Assembly: GCA_038503035.1 (NCBI GenBank)
Contig: JAVSML010020824.1
Span: 127,678-191,677 of the forward strand
DNA: 64,000 nucleotides
Origin: Crocodylus rhombifer
Taxonomy: Eukaryota; Chordata; Crocodylia; Crocodylidae
Reading direction: 5' to 3'
Shown here: positions 43,088 to 52,160 of the stretch, piece by piece
Layout: each line of letters begins with the position of its first letter
How positions within the stretch are numbered: position 1 is the first letter of the stretch
Position numbers and translations under genes: made by a program
The notes under the pieces: model-generated
What the model was told of the DNA's origin: nothing
Databases searched by the model: none
Seen by the model: only the letters and a program-made list of their open reading frames with translations

Positions 43088-43725
43088 CATCTAGCACTTG
43101 GACAAGGTAGGTGTGCGATTCACCAACTGTAACTGCAACTGAGCAGACCTCTTAAGGATCCTTTCTGCCCACCCCACAGGGGAGGGGGCTAGAAAAGGTG
43201 TCCTAAACATAGCCTGTCTACCTTCTTCCTGACTAGATAACTATGTCCAGCAGGACCATCTTTACTGTGGTTGAAATCAGTGAAGACATACAATCAAATT
43301 CAGGACCTAGAACATCATGACCCTCATGGACAATCCAAATAGTGAACACTTGGAGCACCACACTACAATCATGTTTCAAGAACTCAGGCGACACAACATT
43401 GACATCACTGCTCTGAGAAAGACCCTGCAAGTGGGAAATGGTCAGCTCAAAAGCATGGAGCCAGCTGTACCTTCTTCTGGAAGGGTAAATAGGCAGGAGA
43501 ATGCTGGCTTCACAGAGTTGGTTTCGCTATCAAGAATGAATTCATAAACCAACTCAACAAGTTCCCTATCAGAATTAATGAATGCCTTACGACTCCCCAT
43601 CTTAAACTGGCAGGGAGCCAATACGCCACAGTCATCAGCATATATGCCCCAACTCTTGATGCCACCAGTGAAATCAAGGAGGAATTCTAAGGCGGCCTTG
43701 ACCAAGTCCCTTCTGAATATGGCAA
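43088..43725 (+). mobile_element. RTE-like LINE, 5' endonuclease fragment in opposite orientation
   Basis: Plus-strand reading gives the 5' end of the same kind of LINE: RNIMTLMDNPNSEHLEHHTTIMFQELRRHNIDITAL (about 43310-43415), a GAGYTFFWKG-like block, GFAIKNEFINQLNKFPI (about 43525), then the ATVISIYAPTLDATSEIKEEF block of the APE-type endonuclease (about 43628). Frameshifts and a stop separate the pieces. It is head-to-head with the 3' fragment, and the RT domain between them is missing. Confidence 0.7.
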
Positions 43726-43763
43726 GTAGTAGGTCTCTAGGGATGACTCCTCTACTCCTGTGG

Positions 43764-44391
43764 CCATAGGCGGTGGAAGCAGGGGGCTAACAGGGCTCAG
43801 CCCCCCACAAATGCAGGGCAGCAGATATAGCCAGAAGGTAGCCTGGCCACAGGGGGGAGGGGCATATGCACACTCAGATACCTGCACACTCGCAGTCAGG
43901 ATCTCAGGGGGCCCAGCTGAAGGCAGGTAAGTTCTTTTTAATAGGGCTTGGGGGTGGGCAGATCAAGAGTGAAGTATGTGTCACGGTGTGGTGCCATGTG
44001 CCTCGCTGCTAGGCCCACCTAGTGGCAGGACACATATGCCACTGCACCACTTTCAAAGCAGTGGCGGCAGCAAGGTGCAGATGCAGGGAGTAGAGGCTGA
44101 GCACAGCTGCAGCCTGCTCCACCCTGTGCAAAGATCAGATCGTGATTGCCCCATGACCTGGCCTGGCCAGGGCCCAATTCACCATGAACAGGGTCATGGT
44201 GCAATCAGAGGCCAGCAGCTTATCCAGGGCCATGTCACAAGAGATGCAAGACGGGGGGACATGCCTGCTCTTCCCTGGCTCCCCCATGATGCATGCAGCA
44301 GCAGAAGCCATCCACCCACACCCCTGGAGGAGCCGCCAGGCTGTGCTGGGTTCTTCCTAGGAATGACTCAGGTCGGGTGCCAGATCCTGGG
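43764..44391. mobile_element. Possible hAT-like GC-rich element (left end only)
   Basis: CATAGGCGGTGGAAGCAGGGGGC is a terminus type I associate with sauropsid hAT MITEs. The body is GC-rich and repeats GGTGCA/TGGCCA themes. The right end is not delimited because a hairpin MITE and a CR1 follow. Confidence 0.35.
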
Positions 44392-44502
44392 CAGTGTTCC
44401 CTCTAAACTGTGTGGTGTGCACGGCCATGCAGGCGTACTCATGCCACACTGCCAAGCGTGCCTGCATGGCCACACATGCCACACAGCTTAGAAGAAGTGC
44501 TG
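44392..44502. mobile_element. Hairpin MITE (CAGTGTTCCCTCTAA type)
   Basis: Nearly the whole 111 bases is one stem-loop. CAGTGTTCCCTCTAAACTGTG pairs with the reversed end CAGCACTTCTTCTAAGCTGTG, and GCCATGCAGG pairs with CCTGCATGGC, leaving a loop of about 20 bases. The CAGTG end is hAT-like. Flanks ATCCTGGG and GTCCCAAG match only partly, so a TSD is not claimed. The same left terminus occurs at 59839. Confidence 0.7.
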
Positions 44503-44625
44503 GTCCCAAGGGCTCCACCCTATCTGGCCCGGTGGTGCAGCCAAGGCTGGCCCCAGTCTGGGGCCCACCGGGTGGTGCGGGGCCAGGGCCAGCCTGGGGC
44601 AGTGGTTTACAGAGTACGGTGAGGT

Positions 44626-45203
44626 GGATACATAACTGGTTGATGTCATCCTCCCGCTGTACATGGTCTTTGTGATGCTGCAGCTGGAGTACTGCATCCA
44701 ATTCTGGGCTCCACAATTCAAGAAGGATGTCAAGAAGCTTGAGAGAGTCCAGAGGAGAGCCATGCATATGATTAGAGAGAAAAAGAATAGGTCTTATGAT
44801 GAGATGCCAAGAGCCAAGGGAGTCTTCAGCTTGGAAAAGTGCAGGCTCAGGGGGGATCTGGTGGCTGCCTATAAGTACGTTAGAGGTGTGCATGAGGATC
44901 TGGGGGAACACCTGTTCACCAAAGTGCCCCAAGGGATGGCAAGGTCCAATGGTCACAAACTCCTCCAAGACCGTTTTAGGCTGGACATAAGGAAAAACAT
45001 CTTTACTGTCCAAGCCCCCAAAGCCTGGAATAGACTCCCTCCAGAGGTGGTGCAAGCACCTACTCTGGACTTTTTTAATAAACATTTGGACACTTATCTT
45101 GCTAGGATCCTTTAACCCTAGCTGACTTCCTGCCCCTGGGGCAGGGGGCTGGACTTGATGAACTTCTGAGGTCCCTTCCAGCCCTAATGTCTATGAAATC
45201 TAG
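44626..45203 (+). mobile_element. CR1, short 5'-truncated copy
   Basis: Starts just before the L-E-Y-C block and ends with the full CR1 3' end. The frame 44663-45115 reads LEYCIQFWAPQFKKDVKKLERV to the natural CR1 stop. Confidence 0.9.
44663..45115 (+). pseudogene. CR1 ORF2 C-terminal fragment
   Basis: 150 codons, uninterrupted: [74 protein letters not shown]. No catalytic domain. Confidence 0.88.
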
Positions 45204-45211
45204 GAAATCTA

Positions 45212-45575
45212 CTTTTTTGTGTCAAGGGGATCTGGTGGTTGCCTATAAGTTAGGGGTGTGCATCAGGATCTGGGGGAACGCCTGTTCACCAGAACACCCC
45301 AAGGGATAACAAGGACCAAAGGTCATAAACTCCTCTGTGACAGTTTTAGGCTGGACATAAGGAAAACTTCTTTACTGTCCAAGCCCCCAAGGCCTGGAAT
45401 AGGCTCCCTTCAGAAGTGGTGCAGGCACCTATTCTGGACTCATTCAAGAAACATTTGGATGTTTATCTTGCTGGGATCCTTTGACCTTAGTTGACTTCCT
45501 GCCCCTGGAGCAGGGGGCTGGACTTGATGATCTCCAAGGTCCCTTCCAACCCTAATGTCTGTGAATCTATAAATC
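45212..45575 (+). mobile_element. Second CR1 3' end in tandem
   Basis: Directly after the previous CR1 terminus another truncated copy starts (CAAGGGGATCTGGTGG) and runs in the same orientation to its own 3' UTR and 8-mers. A one-base loss shifts the frame at the RKNFF block, where a run of A is shorter. Confidence 0.85.
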
Positions 45576-45587
45576 ATGCTGAACCAG

Positions 45588-46605
45588 TAGTTATCAATGA
45601 CTCAATGACTCAATGTCTAGTTGGGAGGAAGTATCAAGTGAAGCTTTCCAGAGTTCGTTTTGGACCTGGTACTATTAAACACCTTAATTAATTATTTGGA
45701 TGCTGGGATTGAACGCACATTTAGCAATTTGCAGATGACACCAAGTTGGGGTTGTAGATGCTAGGTAGAGGGCAAGGCTAGGATCCAGAATGACCTGGGT
45801 AGATTGGAAAAAATGGTCTGCAATCAATCAGATGAGAGTCACCTAGGACAAGTGCAAAGTCCTGCACTTGGGACAGTATAATTGCATGCACAGATGCAGA
45901 CTGGGAAATGATTGACTAAACTGCAGTACTGCAGAGAAGGACCTGGCAGTTACAGTAGACAGTAAGTTGAATATGAGCCAACAGTGTGCTCTTGGAAATA
46001 AATAGTGATCAGGATACTGGCCTGTATTAACAGGAGTGTCACTTGCAAATCAAGGGAAGTGATTCTTCTGCTCAGCTCAGCACTGGTGAGGCTTCACCTG
46101 GAGTCTGTGTTCAGTTTTGGGCCTCACAATTCAAGAATAATGTGGACAGATTGGAAAAGTTCAGCACAGAATGACCGAAATTATTAGCAACCTGGGAAGC
46201 AAGACTTATGAAGAAAGGCTGAAAGAACAAGGGTTATTTAATCTGGAGGAAGAAGACTGAGGAGGGATTTGATAACAGTCTTCAAATACCTGAAGGGCAA
46301 TTACAGAGAGCATGGAGATGGGCATTTCTTCTTGGCTGTACGGGACAAGACTAGGAACATTGGCCTCAAGCTGCGGCAGAAGAAATTTCGACTGAAGATT
46401 AGAACTTTCTGACTATGAGGCTGATTAAGGATTGGAGCAGGCTACCTAGAGAGATTGTGGAAGCTCCATCCTTGGAAATATTCAAGAGCAGGATAGGTAG
46501 ACATTTGTCTGGGATGGTCCAGAAGGGGTGATCCTGCTTTGAGCAAGGGGTTGAACTGGATGACCTTGTGAGGTCCCTTCTAGCCCTTCTTATGATTCTG
46601 TAATG
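45588..46605 (+). mobile_element. Old L3-like CR1 fragment
   Basis: Degraded sense CR1: a LLNTLINYLDAGIERTF-like segment and LQMTPSWG (decayed ADDTKLG) near 45690-45750, DLAVTVDSKLNMSQQC (about 45940), CKSREVILLLSSALVRLHLE (about 46040), then the C-terminal and 3' UTR blocks ending GAGGTCCCTTCTAGCCCTTC. Confidence 0.82.
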
Positions 46606-46780
46606 TGGTGGCTACTGCGAATCCCAGTGAGAAGGCACTTAAGCATTTCCACTTCAGAGCCATAGCAAGACAATGCACGATGTCACTATGATTATGTGAT
46701 TCTTTAAATCCAGACCTCAGAGGATAGAATTATTTTTAAAAAAAGAAAAGAAAGAAACCAAACCAAACCCAAACAAATTA
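46606..46780. other. Non-coding spacer with A-rich tract
   Basis: AAAAGAAAAGAAAG followed by CCAAACC repeats; nothing else. Confidence 0.4.
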
Positions 46781-46921
46781 AAATGACATCAACATGGGTT
46801 TGTCAAGAATAAACTATATCAAACCAATCTAATTTTCCATTTTGAGAGTGTAAATGGCATAGCACATAAGAGGGATGCAGTAGACACCATGTTTCTGATC
46901 TTAAGCTTGATTCTCTCATAC
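46781..46921 (+). mobile_element. Old CR1, 5' piece of an interrupted copy
   Basis: Sequence around HGFVKNKLYQTNLIFHFESVNG corresponds to the CR1 RT 'HGF...TNL' block, then the DAVDTMFLIL region. It breaks off and continues after 47436. Confidence 0.65.
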
Positions 46922-47435
46922 GGTATTCTCATAAGCAGTCTGTAAATCTCCTGTGCTGCAGCCTGGGTCAGCTCCATGCCCTGCAGCCCTTATTAAGTGC
47001 ATTGACCCAGTTACTACTAATCAAGGCCAACTGGCCCCCAGCCCCTTCCCTCTGGTTGGTTCTCGAGCTGCATTTAAGGAACTTCTCCAGCACATGAGCC
47101 TTGCTGCACAGTACACTGATCTGCAGTCTCTGAGCAGCTTCTGTCCCAGCATCATCTGTGGCTTCCCTAGTTCCTGACCCTGCCTTTGGTTTACTCCCGG
47201 ATTTTGACCTTTGGATTCTCTTTGCAGACCTGTTTACTTATTCCTGATCCTGGTTTAGTTTATTCTTGGACATCACCCTGTGGATTATCATTCATACTTG
47301 GTAAATAGGTTTATGATTTCTAGGATTCTCTTGTTCCTGGCTTGGCATTTTGACTCCTCACTTGTAGCTGCAACCCTCAGCCTCACACCTAACTCTAGCC
47401 ACTAGGCTGGCTGGCTTGGTGGATCACGACACAAT
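46922..47435. mobile_element. Putative LTR (Gypsy-like) inside the old CR1
   Basis: About 0.5 kb that interrupts the CR1 and does not continue its reading. The pattern GTTCCTGACCCTGCC, GATTTTGACCTTTGG, TTCCTGATCCTGG, TTTTGACTCC is typical of the R-U5 part of vertebrate Gypsy LTRs. The right limit is near ATCACGACA. Left boundary and TSD are uncertain. Confidence 0.4.
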
Positions 47436-48264
47436 CTAGGAAAACAATGTTTAGATTACTTCACTATAAGGTAGATGAATAACTGGCTGCAAAGATATCA
47501 TATTCAAAGTGTAGTTAACAATAGTTTGTGATTACACAGGAAAGGCATGCTTAGTGGGGCTCCACAGGGGTCTATGCTAGATTCTTGCTCCATTTGATAT
47601 TTTAATTAATGACTTTGATGGAAGGGAGACTGTGCTTCTAAAATTTGCATACAACACCAAGCCTGGAGGGGTGGCAGCATGTTAGAGGACAGAATGTAAA
47701 ATTTAAAATGTTCTTGAAATGGTCTGAAATCAAGAAGATACAATTTAATAGAAGTGTGAATGAAGTGCTACACTAAAGAAGGAAAAATCAAATGCACAGG
47801 TACAAAATGCTGCCCCCATTGGTTTACAAGTTGGACAGCCCTGCTGTAGCAAAAAAGACAAATACCATTCTTGGTTCATCCTACATTTTGGAATATATTA
47901 AAAGGAGGATTGTGTTCAAGACATGAGAATAGTTCCATTCTACTTGGTGCCAGAGAGGCCACAGCTGGAGACCATGTCCAGTTTCGGACTCTACAACTGG
48001 GGGAAAAAATGTAGGTATAACTGAACAAAGTCCAGAGGAAAACAACCAAAATATGGAGAGATCCAAAAAGCACAACCTATAAGAAAAGATCAAATGAATT
48101 AAATTTGTTTAGAAAATACTGAGTGGGGATATGATAACAATCTCCTAATATCTAAAAAGTTGTTATAAAGAGGGCAATGTTTCTTCATGGCTACTGAGGG
48201 TAGAACAAGAATTAACTTTATAGTAAGACTTAGGTTGATGTGCTCTAGATAGAAAGATAACTAT
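47436..48264 (+). mobile_element. Old CR1, middle piece
   Basis: CR1 resumes with a KVDE*LAAKIS-like segment, then RHA*WGSTGVYARFLLHLIFINDFD (about 47540-47620) and a decayed ADDT region (AYNTKPGG). Later blocks up to the region before the 3' UTR are badly scrambled. Confidence 0.65.
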
Positions 48265-48558
48265 CATGAACGATGCATGCCCCCAGTGGCTGGGGGGGCA
48301 CAGCAATGGCAGGAGCAAGCGGCAGCAGTGGAAGTACAGCAGTGGTAAGCAGGGAGCTCCTGCAGATGTTGCTGGCGCTGTTGGCAGCCAGTGGGGTGTG
48401 GGGGGGTGGCAAGCACTGACTGTTGGCGACCACCCACAGACCGGTGGCAGCCAGTGGCGATCACAGACGGCCTGCAGATGCTACCGTGGGGGGTGGCAAG
48501 CGGTAACTGCCCGCAGGTTTTTATAGGGGGTGCACTGCCACACTCAGCTATCACCCCT
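48265..48558. mobile_element. GC-rich insertion in old CR1 with 9-bp duplication
   Basis: Bounded by identical GATAACTAT at 48256-48264 and 48559-48567. The interior is rich in GGCAGCAGTGG/GGTGGCAAGC motifs, some in direct repeat. Terminal inversion is not obvious. An 8-9 bp target duplication fits a hAT-like nonautonomous element. CR1 3' UTR sequence resumes just beyond it. Confidence 0.65.
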
Positions 48559-48567
48559 GATAACTAT

Positions 48568-48740
48568 GAGCATAGTTAAATACAGAACAGGGAGTCTGTA
48601 GGATCTCCTTCACTGGAGATTTCCAGGAACTGGGTATATAGACAAATATCTGTTAGGGATTCTGTACTCTGTCTGCCCTTTCAGAACAGGATGATGGACT
48701 TTTTGAGGTCCTTCCATGCCTGCATTTCTGTGGATTATAT
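48568..48740 (+). mobile_element. Old CR1, 3' terminal piece
   Basis: GATCTCCTTCACTGGAGAT...CAGGAACTGGGTATAT...GATGGACTTTTTGAGGTCC is the end of an L3-like CR1, with a decayed CCTGCATTTCTGTGG tail. Confidence 0.7.
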
Positions 48741-48896
48741 TAAACACTTCAAACCACATAAAGAGAAAGCGTAATATACTGACCACTGCTGACCACTGCT
48801 GCATGAATCACAGGTCAGTCAGGGGTCCACAGTGGCTGCTGACCGGATGGGGGTTGGGGGTGAAGGGGATGACAAATGATGCTTTACTTTCAGCTT
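48741..48896. other. Non-coding spacer
   Basis: Includes a doubled TGACCACTGC at 48780-48800. Nothing else recognised. Confidence 0.4.
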
Positions 48897-49138
48897 GGTA
48901 TGCCCAGCACAGAGCATACCCAGAAGAGAAACCGCATCAGTTTGGTCTGGCTCACCCAGCGTCTGTATAGTTTGTGTGCTTCAGCAGGGCTTTTTGGTGC
49001 TTTTATCTAATAATTGATTGAATTAGATATTAGAAATGCCAAAAAGCCTTGCTGAAGAACACGGTCTATACAGACACTGGGGAGCTGGGCCAAACTGACA
49101 AGCTTCCTCTTCTGCTAAAGTGCTGTGTGTGCAATTTA
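48897..49138. mobile_element. Long-palindrome MITE
   Basis: Two ~105-base arms around a ~10-base loop at 49012-49021. Pairing blocks from the centre outward: ATCTAAT/ATTAGAT, GGCTTTTTGG/CCAAAAAGCC, TTCAGCA/TGCTGAA, GTCTGTATAG/CTATACAGAC, TCAGTTTGG/CCAAACTGA, AGAAGAG/CTCTTCT. Mismatches are scattered, so the element is moderately old. No coding, no clear TSD. Confidence 0.75.
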
Positions 49139-49332
49139 TTTGTTTGGGGGTTTTTTCCCCGCTTCTGTCAGCACCCAGTCTTAGCAATTCTATGCTCACA
49201 GAGTTGCTCATGCCTTGAAGGTTAAGGCATACCTCCACCTGATATGTCCTAGACATGTCCATACAGTGCGGTGGCTGCTGGGGTGTAGTAGTTTGCTTTA
49301 TGAGATTTTTGTAGTACCTGTGTAACATTTAG
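49139..49332. other. Non-coding spacer
   Basis: Nothing recognised. Confidence 0.4.
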
Positions 49333-49736
49333 TGTAGGGGTACTCAACCCTGGGCTCCTTGATCCAGATCTAGCCCAAGGAGCCATGTCGTGTGGTCTGC
49401 AGGGCTCCCCACAGGTCCAAAAATTTTGGTGGTAAGGGAGCAGTGGTAGTAATTGCTGCTCCCCTGCTACCAAATTTCCAGACCTGTGGGGGGCCGAGCA
49501 TGCTATATCAGGAATTCAGCATGCTGGTCTGGGCAGAGGTGGCACAGGACCAATCAGACATACAGGGCCCTCAAAAGTAGTGCAGGGCCCAATTCAGGTA
49601 CGTGGGACATGGAAGTAGCAAAAGAATGAGCAGAGGCATCATGGGGCCCTGTCCTGGCACATGAGACCTGATCTGGCCTGTGGATCAGCCCTTTGTCATT
49701 CATCTGGCTTGCAGGGCCAAAAGGTCTAGTATACTT
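49333..49736. mobile_element. Possible hAT-like element containing a hairpin
   Basis: GTAGGGGTACTCAACCC at the left and a TCTAGTATACTTTGG right end are loosely inverted, as in hAT elements. Inside, CCCCACAGGTCC...TTTTGGTGGTAAGGGAGCAG pairs with CTGCTCCCCTGCTACCAAAT...GACCTGTGGGG (about 49409-49492). No TSD match found. Confidence 0.45.
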
Positions 49737-51094
49737 TGGTATGTATCTGTCTGTCCCTCTGCCTTTTCTTGACTATACCCTTCCTTCCCTCTAAACCCTG
49801 AAGCACCAATCTCAGTTCTGGAGAAGATCTGAGAACATTGTCCATTCTCTTTTCTCTTTCCTTCTGGTCAAAGTCAGCTTTTTGGAAAGAATGAAGGCTC
49901 TCAAGGATACCCTAGCCAAGGCATCTGACAGACAACAAGGTGGTTCATTTGAAGGACAGCAGACAGGAAAAGATAAGTGAGGACTCCCTCTCCTTCCCCA
50001 TCACTTCTCCTGCCCCCCTTGTAATTTCTGAATTACACTTGCTTCAGACCTGCTTAGCTGTTTCTAGTTTTGTAGGTGTATTGGGCCACTCTTCAAAGTC
50101 CATCCACATCACTGCTCACAGGCTATCAGGTAATTATGGATAATGTGTGTGTAGGGAGAGGGTAGTAAACAGTGCTAAACCTATTGCAGGCAGTGGTGAT
50201 TCAGCCTGATTAACTGCTCCTAAAGGTGCAAAAGACACAGAGGCTGCAAAGGCCTGAGGCAGTTCAAGGCTGCCTAGGGCTATATGCTGCTGGCCTCTTC
50301 ACTGTTATAGCTAACTACAGAGCACTGTGGGAAGGTATCCTCCTGGATCAGGAGAAAAAGGACAGCCCTTACCAGGAATGTGTGGGCAAAGCTTGAAGTC
50401 TTTATCAAGATTATGCCAGAGGACAAAAGGGATATTCATGCCAAGATCGAACTCCTGTTCTGCAGACATAGAAGGGTGGCTGCGGCTTCCTTGTTCTACA
50501 AGCAAATGCAAAGTTAAGCCAGTCGTCATCATCAATCATCTCTACCTCTTTCTACCCCAGAGTACAAACACAACATGCATGTAACTTGTTTTGGATGGGG
50601 ACTCAGCTGGGAAAATCAAAGCACTTAATTTTCAATGTTGACATTACACGTTTATTTTACAATTTGTTTCACTTTTTTGTTGTTTACAAAGTACTGATTT
50701 ATGCTAGACATTCTAGATACTTGCCCAGCCCAAAGTAGGCATTTGGGAATTGTTTGGGGTTTCATATAGTATATATTTTCTTTTTTCTTTCTTTTTGTTG
50801 TTGTTTTTTGCCTTCATCTATCAGCACATGTTTTTAAGATAGAACACATACTTTCAAAAGCAACTGCTTTGCTTCCAGACCATATGTCTGGCCTGCTATC
50901 TTGATGGGGAAAAGGAGATTAAGGTGAGAAAGTGAAGTTTTGAGGGTCTGAAGACCATAGAAAAAGGATACAGTGAACCTAGCTGAGATTTTCTCCTCCC
51001 TTAAAGGCTTCTGTCTCTTGGATCAGTCAGGCAAAGCTGGGTCTCAAAGACCCCTGGCTGTTTGTAGGATTTGCAGCTTTTGTATCCTATCCTC
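49737..51094. other. Non-coding, no feature recognised
   Basis: A T-rich tract occurs near 50780. Frames are short with no resemblance. Confidence 0.4.
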
Positions 51095-52160
51095 ATAGAT
51101 TCATCGCTTCATAGATATTAGGGTTGGAAGGGACCTCAGTAGGTCATCAAGTCCGATCCCCTTCCCTGGGCAGGAAAGAGCACTGAAATCAAATGACCCC
51201 AGCTAGGTGCTTGTCTAGCCTCCTCTTAAAGACCCCCAGGGTAGGGGAGAGCACCACCTCCTTTGGAAGCCCATTCCAGATTCTGGCAACCCTTACTGTA
51301 AAGAAGTTCTTCCTGATGTCTAACCTGAATCTAATCTGCTCTCTGTCAGTTTGTGGCCATTATTTCTAGTTACTCCAAGGGGTGCTCTGCTAAACAGAGC
51401 ATCTCCTATCCCTTGGTGTCCACCCCGATGAATTTGTAGATGGCCACAAAATCACCTCTCAGCCTTCTCTTGTGGAAGCTGAAGAGATGCAGGTCCCTCA
51501 ATCTCTCCTCGTAGGGCCTTACTTGCAGGCCCCTAATCATATGAGTCGCCCTCCTCTGGACCTCTCAAGGTTATCCACCTCCTTCTTGAAGTATGGCACC
51601 CAAAACTGGATGCAGTACTCCAGCTGCGGCCTCACCAGTGCCACATAGAGAGGAACTATCACCTCCCTGGACCTGTTTGTGATGCACCTGTTAGTGCACG
51701 ATAAAGTGCGGTTAGCTTTACTGATCACTTCATCACATTGACGACTCATGTTCATCTTAAGAGTCAGCTATGACTCTGAGATCCCTTTCTGCTACAGTGC
51801 TGCTGAGAGGGTCATCCCCCAGCCTGTAAGTGTGTTGGTGATTCCTTCTCCCTAGGTGCAGCATTTTGCACTTGTCTTTGTTCGACTGCATCCTAATCTG
51901 TTCTGCCGACTTCTCCAACCTGTCCAGATCTGCCTGGATTCATTCCCTGCCCACCAATGTGTTTAATTTACCCCATAACTTGGTGTCATCTGCAAATTTG
52001 GACAGAGTGCTCTCCATGCCCTCATCCAAGTCACTGATGAGGACATTGAACAGCAGTGGTCCAAGGACCAAACCTTGGGGAACTCCACTGCCCACATCTT
52101 TCCAGGTCAATGCTAACACATCCACCACTTCTGGGTGTGTCCTCAATGAGCTTGTGGCCA
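51095..52160 (-). mobile_element. Antisense CR1, ~1.07 kb
   Basis: Begins with 3' 8-mers (ATAGATTCATCGCTTCATAG) and the reversed CCTTCCAACCCTAATA block. The minus strand then shows [35 protein letters not shown] (frame 51537-51755) and WKDVGSGVPQGLVLGPLLFNVLISDLDEGMESTLSKFADDTKLWG (frame 51940-52146, both catalytic Asp intact). Truncated within the RT. Confidence 0.9.

Noticed and set aside
43764..44391. 171-codon frame at 43976-44491
   Set aside because: Runs across a GC-rich repeat into the hairpin MITE; His/Cys/Gly-rich with no domain.
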